Shown piece after piece: positions 58,863 through 64,000 of a stretch of 64,000 nt of DNA. Made by a program: the position numbers and the translations under genes. The number at the start of each line of letters is the position of its first letter. Within the stretch, counting starts at the first letter, position 1. Location: NCBI GenBank assembly GCA_001897525.1, contig MKTB01000037.1, positions 124,001 through 188,000 on the forward strand, in the 5' to 3' direction. This stretch comes from Bacteroidetes bacterium 43-16 (GTDB lineage Bacteria > Bacteroidota > Bacteroidia > Chitinophagales > Chitinophagaceae). Below the pieces are notes generated by a model. That model was given only the letters and a program-made list of their open reading frames with translations. It was not told the origin of the DNA and made no database searches.

Positions 58863-59900
58863 CTAAACTTTAAACCATTGGGAACGCATTTCCTTTGCGA
58901 TTGCTGCCGTCATTAAGGGCGGAACTGACATACCACACACATACCGGACACTTGCGCCGCAATAATCAAAATCATTCGGGAATGTGCTCATCCTGGAATA
59001 CTCCTGATCACTCACATTCCTTTGCTCCTGGTAGTAAACAGAATGGCCGCTACTGGTCAGTGTACAGTGTACCCAATCATCATAAACAATGGATGCACTA
59101 AAAAATGATGACTTTGAATTGTCGCCTATATACCTGCAGTTTGCCATCTTGAAACTCTGATCACCATATTGGACGTATGGCCACCTGGCAGCAAGTGACG
59201 GGATCAGCGGCTTTACTTCGGGGCGCTGTTCTGCGATTTCCCCAAAGGTCACCGGCTTGTAATCATAATTCAATTTAAGATCCTGCCAGCCCAATGAGCG
59301 TTGCCGGGCGATGAAAAACACTCGTTCCCGGGCCTGGGGCACACCCATGGTCGCGGCATTCAATGAGAATATTTGCACATCATACCCGATCCCAGCCAGG
59401 CGCTCATAAATCCCAATTGCATACTTCAGGGCATTGCCAGCGATCAGGCCGGGAACATTTTCCAGAATGACCGTTTTAGGCTTCAGCTTTTCGACTGTAT
59501 CACAATACACATATACCAGGTCATCCAGCACTTGGGCCGATTGCCCTTCCCGGAAGTACTTTAGTTTGCCCCAGCTCTGCTCCCGGCTTCCGGCCATACT
59601 GAAAGTGGTGCAGGGCGGTGATCCGTCCAGGATATCCAGATCATAAAGTTCTTCAGGTAGATCCTTGCGTTTATTGAATTCCCGGATATCTTCAATATAG
59701 AAATATTTTGGATCGTGGTTTGCCTTATAGGTATAGGCAATTTTGGGATCAATTTCAATGCCGCCTAAATGATTATACCCGGCCAGCTTATAGCCCATTG
59801 TTGAGCCTCCGGCACACACGAATGCACCAAATACATTAAGATTTACGCTCGTTGGATAATCTGCTTTGCTCCAATTCCAGTTTAATTTTTCTCTGTTCAT
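58863..59900 (-). CDS. orphan DNA (cytosine-5) methyltransferase
   Basis: The 345-residue enzyme shows motif I (FGAFVCAGGSTMGYKLAGY), motif IV with catalytic Cys97 (DGSPPCTTFS), motif VI (ENVPGL), and motif VIII (QARERVFFIARQ). No restriction endonuclease gene is nearby, so it is an orphan or phage methylase. The recognition site cannot be read from the sequence. Confidence 0.95.
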   Translation of the reverse strand: MNREKLNWNWSKADYPTSVNLNVFGAFVCAGGSTMGYKLAGYNHLGGIEIDPKIAYTYKANHDPKYFYIEDIREFNKRKDLPEELYDLDILDGSPPCTTFSMAGSREQSWGKLKYFREGQSAQVLDDLVYVYCDTVEKLKPKTVILENVPGLIAGNALKYAIGIYERLAGIGYDVQIFSLNAATMGVPQARERVFFIARQRSLGWQDLKLNYDYKPVTFGEIAEQRPEVKPLIPSLAARWPYVQYGDQSFKMANCRYIGDNSKSSFFSASIVYDDWVHCTLTSSGHSVYYQEQRNVSDQEYSRMSTFPNDFDYCGASVRYVCGMSVPPLMTAAIAKEMRSQWFKV

Positions 59901-59979
59901 ACTTTTTCCTTAATTGTTCAATATAAATTTCTTTGTTGACAAACTTCTTTTGTGCTTTCCTTTGGATATCGTTCCTCAT
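59836..59979 (-). CDS. small basic protein, tentative
   Basis: From ATG 59979 the 47-residue frame (RNDIQRKAQKKFVNKEIY, QRKIKLELEQSRL) is Lys- and Glu-rich and helical. It overlaps the methyltransferase start by 65 bases in another frame. It may be a small phage protein or not translated. Confidence 0.35.
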   Translation of the reverse strand: MRNDIQRKAQKKFVNKEIYIEQLRKKYEQRKIKLELEQSRLSNERKS

Positions 59980-59996
59980 AAAATAGATTTTATTGT

Positions 59997-60004
59997 TACA
60001 TTTG
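59997..60004 (+). promoter_or_regulatory. TAnnTTTG box upstream of a structured RNA candidate
   Basis: TACATTTG on the plus strand lies between minus-strand genes. The expected start near 60010 coincides with the 5' arm of a long inverted repeat. No proper -33 element is seen. Confidence 0.35.
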
Positions 60005-60008
60005 CAGC

Positions 60009-60131
60009 CTACCACAATTAAAAAGTGCATACACACTGTAAAAAGAGCTTGGCTCCTTTCTTAGTGTGTATGCACTTTAATTATTTGCCCGATGTGGTAG
60101 TTGGGCGATAAAGTTAGGAGCTACCTAACTT
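60009..60131 (+). ncRNA. Candidate structured RNA between prophage genes
   Basis: CTACCACA (60009) pairs with TGTGGTAG (ending 60100). AAGTGCATACACACT (60023-60037) pairs perfectly with AGTGTGTATGCACTT (60063-60077), with a small GAGC/GCTC inner hairpin. A second hairpin AAGTTAGG/CCTAACTT lies at 60111-60131. It could instead be the terminator region of the minus-strand lysis operon. Strand and function are inferred. Confidence 0.4.
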
Positions 60132-60137
60132 CTATTA

Positions 60138-60530
60138 TTACGGCACCTCTAAGGCCCGGTTCATCCAGCCGCGGAGAAATTTCTGCTGGCTTGTGTTACG
60201 ATTTGCGATGCGCAAGTAATATCTCGCGTTCTCGATCATCAGCCGGGCATGAAGTAAACGAGCGGCCAGCGTATCAGAAGTGACCTGCATGCTATCAATT
60301 TTCCGGTTCAAGATCTGATTTGTGATGATCATTTCATCTATATTATGTTTGTAGGAATAATAAATACTATCCTTGATCTTTTCTATGCTGTCAGCCGGCA
60401 CAGGTAAATAAGCGGTTTTGAGCTCAATTTGTGGTGGTTTATCCAGCACTTCCGGGCATGGTTTAGTATTTACGCACGATGTACAGGCCAATAGACCAAA
60501 TGCCAGGGCTAAGATTTTGATGTTTCTCAT
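60138..60530 (-). CDS. prophage lipoprotein, possible outer-membrane lysis partner
   Basis: The 130-residue precursor has a lipobox (LLACTSCVNTK) and a long helical part (IEKIKDSIYYSYKHNIDEMI to LLHARLMIENARYYL). It lies in the lysis cassette. An o-spanin-like role is possible but not shown; o-spanins are usually shorter and Pro-rich. Confidence 0.65.
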   Translation of the reverse strand: MRNIKILALAFGLLACTSCVNTKPCPEVLDKPPQIELKTAYLPVPADSIEKIKDSIYYSYKHNIDEMIITNQILNRKIDSMQVTSDTLAARLLHARLMIENARYYLRIANRNTSQQKFLRGWMNRALEVP

Positions 60531-60550
60531 TGTTCAAGTTATTTCTAAGG

Positions 60551-60751
60551 TTAAGCAATTAACTCCATGCTGTTAGGATGCACAAGGTGAACACCATCTT
60601 CATTTTCGATACAGACCACATATCCATTTTCATTCGCATCACCGGCTAATTCCAGTGAGCTTCGATCGCGAAAGGTCATTTTACCAGTTACAATTTTACT
60701 GTTGTCATGCCAGCATTTCCCCTGAAATGTGAGCTCGTTTAATTTTCTCAT
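60551..60751 (-). CDS. small YodC/DUF2158-like hypothetical protein
   Basis: The 66-residue protein (ELTFQGKCWHDNSKIVTGKM, VVCIENEDGVHLVHP) is a compact beta-type protein with no confident family. It lies between the muramidase and the lipoprotein gene. Confidence 0.55.
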   Translation of the reverse strand: MRKLNELTFQGKCWHDNSKIVTGKMTFRDRSSLELAGDANENGYVVCIENEDGVHLVHPNSMELIA

Positions 60752-60756
60752 GATAT

Positions 60757-61176
60757 TTATTTAATTAAGTGTTTTGCTGGATTGTTAATTGCCTCGATCA
60801 GTTGCGGGGTGATCTTACCGGTTTCCGGAAGGCCTAAAACCTTTTGGATCTGCTGAATGGATTTAGGCTGGCCGCTGGTCACTGCGAAATCGTATAGTTT
60901 AAATGCGGTTTCCTGGTCGTCGATTGCATCACCCGATATTTTATCCCAAAAGTTTCGCTTGTAGAACATATTCACCTGGCTTTCCAGCTCTGCATTTTTG
61001 ATCTTTGCGTTGTGCGCCAGGGGCTTCATGCTGTCTACAATAGCCCAACCGGACCATTTAGGCCAGAAGTTCCGCGCGATCCCTTTATATGTTTCTCCGC
61101 CACGGTCCGCGGCCACGTTTGCATAACCGCCCTCATTTACTGCAGTTCGTTTATGTGCTGCTAAAAATTCTGCCAT
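60757..61176 (-). CDS. GH108-type N-acetylmuramidase (endolysin)
   Basis: The 139-residue protein has the GH108 start HKRTAVNEGGYANVAADRGG with the catalytic Glu15, followed by ETYKGIARNFWP. A peptidoglycan-binding-type C-terminus (DDQETAFKLYDFAVTSGQPK) follows. It has no signal peptide, so it needs a holin to reach the wall. It lies in the lysis cassette. Confidence 0.9.
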   Translation of the reverse strand: MAEFLAAHKRTAVNEGGYANVAADRGGETYKGIARNFWPKWSGWAIVDSMKPLAHNAKIKNAELESQVNMFYKRNFWDKISGDAIDDQETAFKLYDFAVTSGQPKSIQQIQKVLGLPETGKITPQLIEAINNPAKHLIK

Positions 61177-61187
61177 TCTATTCTATT

Positions 61188-61982
61188 CTATTTTGATTTG
61201 ATTTTATTGATTATTCGTCTCACCCATTCAACCGTTTTGCCGATCAATGAGAAATGCCAAATTAAAGCCACGGCAATGAGCGCCGATGCGATGATAATGG
61301 CAATCGTCAACCAGGTCGGTCGGGTAGATTTACTACCCTCATTGATTTGTTCTGCTTTCAATTCTGATCGTTCAGAATCATTGATGTGGCTGGAATCGGA
61401 TTTTGACCCCTGAGCAACCTCCTTAAGGTCCTCCGCAGTGATCACCTTTTCTTCCTTCAGTGATTTATCCGCGGTGCTTTTTGTGGCTTCCGAGCTTTTG
61501 GTGATGCGTATTTCTTCAGCCGGTACATCCACAGTTTTATCTTTCGTCTGGATCTCAACGCGCATCTGTCCGGCCTGGTAGTAAGCCGTGGCCCGGACAT
61601 CATCGTTATCCATATCAAAATAGATAAGCTTCCCGTCCTTAATGCCGCTGGTGTCCAGCATCCAGTTACCTGGTATGCTGGTCTTGTATGTTTTGCCGGT
61701 AACGGTAACGGGGTTGGGCACCGTCTTCTTTTCAATCGTTAAATTTTCAGCCCGGCGCTCCGCGGACATCTTATCCATCCGGCTTACTGTTTCGGCTAAT
61801 GTGTTCCGGACCAGGGAAAGCGTTCGCATGCTATCACTCATACTAACGCGCAAGCTATCCCGGTCCTTGATCAACTTTGCATTGATTTTAATCTGCTCTT
61901 TATAGATTTTACGGACTTTACAGCCGCTTTGAGGCATTACGCACAATGCCAGGAAGATGAGAATTAAAATTTTAGTTTTCAT
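61188..61982 (-). CDS. lipoprotein with C-terminal membrane anchor, u-spanin-like candidate
   Basis: From ATG 61982 the 264-residue precursor has a lipobox ending in Cys21 (CVMPQSGC). A coiled-coil region (EQIKINAKLIKDRDSLRVSM, LAETVSRMDKMS) and a charged linker follow, with a C-terminal membrane helix (LTIAIIIASALIAVALIWHF). A lipid anchor plus C-terminal helix is the layout of unimolecular spanins, though this one is longer than known types. The tail is basic. It overlaps the upstream gene by 11 bases. Confidence 0.7.
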   Translation of the reverse strand: MKTKILILIFLALCVMPQSGCKVRKIYKEQIKINAKLIKDRDSLRVSMSDSMRTLSLVRNTLAETVSRMDKMSAERRAENLTIEKKTVPNPVTVTGKTYKTSIPGNWMLDTSGIKDGKLIYFDMDNDDVRATAYYQAGQMRVEIQTKDKTVDVPAEEIRITKSSEATKSTADKSLKEEKVITAEDLKEVAQGSKSDSSHINDSERSELKAEQINEGSKSTRPTWLTIAIIIASALIAVALIWHFSLIGKTVEWVRRIINKIKSK

Positions 61983-62271
61983 AACTATCAGTATTTTGTT
62001 GCTCCGGCGTGACTTCAACGGTTTTCTTTCCCGGCGCCACGCCAAAACGGTGAATTACTTCATATAAGTTCTTTTCGTTTTGACATTTTGACAATTCTGC
62101 TCTAACTTCTTTAAGGTCTCGCTTTGCGTCCTCTTCTCCCTTTTGTGCTTGCGTTAAAAGCTCAGACTGCCCTTTGGTATAAGCCCCGAAAAGGAATACA
62201 ACTACAGCCGTTAAAATGCCTATGATCCACTGCACCAGGCTTCTGTTACTTAAATTTTTCGGCGGCTCCAC
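61972..62271 (-). CDS. single-pass membrane protein, holin- or i-spanin-like
   Basis: The 99-residue protein starts at GTG 62271 and has one N-terminal membrane helix (about residues 12-29, WIIGILTAVVVFLFGAYT). A cytosol- or periplasm-exposed coiled coil follows (GEEDAKRDLKEVRAELSKCQ). Holins usually have two or three helices, so i-spanin-like is possible. It is adjacent to the lysis genes. Confidence 0.6.
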   Translation of the reverse strand: MEPPKNLSNRSLVQWIIGILTAVVVFLFGAYTKGQSELLTQAQKGEEDAKRDLKEVRAELSKCQNEKNLYEVIHRFGVAPGKKTVEVTPEQQNTDSYEN

Positions 62272-62274
62272 GTT

Positions 62275-62664
62275 CTATCGTTTTAAATTGTCCTCAGTAA
62301 TTTTTACAGCCTTTTCAACATGGTCCTTATCGATCAGGTTTAATAGTTTCACAAGGTATATTCCGGCAGTACTAAGCTTGCCAACTTCTTTATTTTTACC
62401 CAGCACATACGATACGGTATGACCAAAGTTTCCAAATGGGAAATGGTCATCCCGGTATTTATTCGCAATCATTGTAAGTCCCCAAAGTGATCTAAATTCA
62501 ACGTTTGCAAATTTGTCTATGCTTTTCGCAGAACTTAGAAAGTATCCACTAAAACGCTTTGATATTGCACCGGAACCGGTACAGATAACCACACCCACAT
62601 TTACCACCGAAAGCGGCAAGAAAAGCATGAATGCAACAATAAAAAGGGCCATATTCTTAAACAT
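62275..62664 (-). CDS. hypothetical prophage membrane protein
   Basis: The 129-residue protein has an N-terminal hydrophobic segment of about 28 residues (MALFIVAFMLFLPLSVVNVG). A soluble helical domain follows (FANVEFRSLWGLTMIANKYR, FPFGNFGHTVSYVLGKN). It is 3 bases upstream of the coiled-coil gene, and I do not know its function. Confidence 0.6.
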   Translation of the reverse strand: MFKNMALFIVAFMLFLPLSVVNVGVVICTGSGAISKRFSGYFLSSAKSIDKFANVEFRSLWGLTMIANKYRDDHFPFGNFGHTVSYVLGKNKEVGKLSTAGIYLVKLLNLIDKDHVEKAVKITEDNLKR

Positions 62665-63082
62665 TCAAGTCTATATTTTGAGTTTTCAAATACTTTGATA
62701 TAAAAGCTGTTTTGTAGGCATCTATCCGGAGTTTACGTTCAGATAGCCGGCCGCCTATGTATTGAGCCAGTTCTAAATCAGTACCGGCCAGGGCGGCTAA
62801 TTGGGTCATCAACTTACCTTCAATCGACAGATTGAATGCTGCGTAAAGGAATTCTGATTCCTTTCCCATTAGCTCGATGATCTCTAGCAGCTGTGTTACT
62901 GTTAAATTCACTGATAATGGATCATTAATGCTTTGAATACCTTCACTGGCCTTATTAATCGTATTGATAAACACAATAGTTTGTCCAGTTTGGTTCTTCT
63001 CGATCAGTGTCTGCCCAATAAAAAAAAGGTCATACGCCGGCAGCTGTATTGTGATAACCTCCATCGGTAAATTCCTTTCCAT
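62657..63082 (-). CDS. hypothetical prophage protein
   Basis: The 141-residue protein (PAYDLFFIGQTLIEKNQTGQ, LIEKNQTGQTIVFINTINKA, LSERKLRIDAYKTAFISKY) has no named domain. It overlaps the tail-like gene by one base at its start and the next gene by 8 bases at its end. This is typical of packed phage structural operons. Confidence 0.6.
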   Translation of the reverse strand: MERNLPMEVITIQLPAYDLFFIGQTLIEKNQTGQTIVFINTINKASEGIQSINDPLSVNLTVTQLLEIIELMGKESEFLYAAFNLSIEGKLMTQLAALAGTDLELAQYIGGRLSERKLRIDAYKTAFISKYLKTQNIDLNV

Positions 63083-64000
63083 TATAATCTATATTTTAAG
63101 TGTACGTGGACGGTATATGGCATTGTATTTGGCGGATTAATTTGTACATGAACCTTATCAACTGTATTCTTGTAAACTGTCACAGTCGAATAATTACGAT
63201 TGCTTCCCTCAAAGCCGATAACCGGCACTGAATGTTGTGTAGTAAATGAGCTGATCACTGGGAGCGACAAAGTGAAAATGTTAGGAACATTCAACGTCAA
63301 ATTGCTAACTTCTACCGTAATAGCCAGGTCAACAAAATCACCTACCCGCGTATAAAAGGAATTCTTTACTACTACTGAGGGACTTTCTGCAACTATGATT
63401 AATACTGGCGTGTATGTTTCGGCGATTATTGTATTGAGCAAAGTAACCTTTGATGCACTCAAATACATTTCTGTCCATACCTTATTCCAACCATTGTAAG
63501 CATATTGTCCTGAAGCTCCTGCATATAAATTGCCCTGATGGTCAAAATATATATGAGATCTCGAGGATGCTCCTGAGTTTGTATGATCGCCTGAAATCAA
63601 CGTGCCGGCCGCTGCCATATCAGTATGATACCCACCTCCAAATATTGAAGAAACTGGTTGTAAATACATATACGGAAAAACAACAAGAGCAGCCTTATTT
63701 ATTCCATCAGGAGCTAAGCCTAAATCAGTGAAATTTGTAGATGTATAGTTAGGCATTGTCCAATACATTGTCCAGGATAAATCTGGGCTCAACCCTGTTA
63801 CTTTTCGCCATTCTCCGAATGTATTATTCGTATTAACCTTCAATTTTAATCCGTTGTCATAGTAGTACAGATCTCCGTAATTAATTGTTGCCGGGGTTGT
63901 TAGGTTAATTCCAATCTTCCTGACATTTACCAGGTCCTTATTGTTCAAGTCAATATCAGCATTTGCATTTGTGTAGGTTACAAATCGCTGATCAGATTCT
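63082..64000 (-). CDS. phage tail- or fibre-like structural protein (cut by window edge)
   Basis: The minus-strand frame is open from the stop at 63082 to base 64000. The visible part begins ESDQRFVTYTNANADIDL and continues NNKDLVNVRKIGINLTTPAT and NYGDLYYYDNGLKLKVN, which resembles tail-fibre or baseplate proteins of Bacteroidota phages. A TTG at 63948 is not a start; the gene continues beyond the window. Confidence 0.75.
   Translation of the reverse strand, partial: ESDQRFVTYTNANADIDLNNKDLVNVRKIGINLTTPATINYGDLYYYDNGLKLKVNTNNTFGEWRKVTGLSPDLSWTMYWTMPNYTSTNFTDLGLAPDGINKAALVVFPYMYLQPVSSIFGGGYHTDMAAAGTLISGDHTNSGASSRSHIYFDHQGNLYAGASGQYAYNGWNKVWTEMYLSASKVTLLNTIIAETYTPVLIIVAESPSVVVKNSFYTRVGDFVDLAITVEVSNLTLNVPNIFTLSLPVISSFTTQHSVPVIGFEGSNRNYSTVTVYKNTVDKVHVQINPPNTMPYTVHVHLKYRL

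Overview
The window is chromosomal DNA of a Bacteroidota bacterium, most likely Chitinophagaceae or a close relative (the family is inferred). The signs are a type IX secretion sorting domain on a 1096-residue reprolysin-like protease, a GldF gliding permease, DUF3276, DUF5686 and DUF5777 proteins, many lipoproteins, and promoters of the Bacteroidota type (TAnnTTTG, sometimes with TTG 19-20 bases upstream).

Region 1-24 kb is mostly housekeeping. It opens with a cut PpiD-like foldase, a low-molecular-weight phosphatase and DUF3276. A minus-strand block follows with periplasmic OB-fold, cytochrome c, YceI and DUF5777 proteins. Upstream of it is a long co-directional run: an 86-residue membrane protein, gldF, rsgA, GNAT, holA, SDR, a second YceI, and a propeller sensor kinase with its LytTR regulator. 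Next come three tandem barrel paralogs, pdxJ, hflX and an asnB-flippase-acetyltransferase trio, then hemW.

Region 24-34 kb is the repeat-rich accessory part. It holds five copies of a 33-bp perfect palindrome and a ~200-bp module flanked by those palindromes (two full copies in opposite orientation plus fragments). It also holds a 483-bp array of 23 indel-free 21-bp units. A small island between repeats carries a CPBP protease, a Cys-rich lipoprotein and a frameshifted HTH regulator. A Cas4-like nuclease and a DUF1287 lipoprotein follow. sucC, an M48 protease, a VOC protein and a MazG-like protein lie between the repeats.

Region 34-55.5 kb is again core-like: the T9SS protease, two tandem clpP genes, DUF3050, a truncated tandem paralog pair, the accA-dapA-pssA-rsmI operon, OmpH/Skp, HAD, a cytochrome c fusion lipoprotein, an L,D-transpeptidase, bestrophin, DUF5686 and purB. 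A 155-bp MITE-like inverted-repeat element sits at 49.1 kb.

From 55.5 kb there are tRNA-Gly(GCC) and tRNA-Leu(UAA). After these comes a structured intergenic stretch with a coupled pair of tiny ORFs (16 and 28 codons), the second strongly hydrophobic. A prophage-like region then runs to the window end: small early-type genes on the plus strand, then on the minus strand an orphan cytosine-5 methyltransferase, a lysis cassette (GH108 muramidase, a lipoprotein with a C-terminal membrane anchor resembling a u-spanin, small membrane proteins) and a tail or fibre-like gene cut by the window edge. No integrase, terminase or capsid gene lies in the window.
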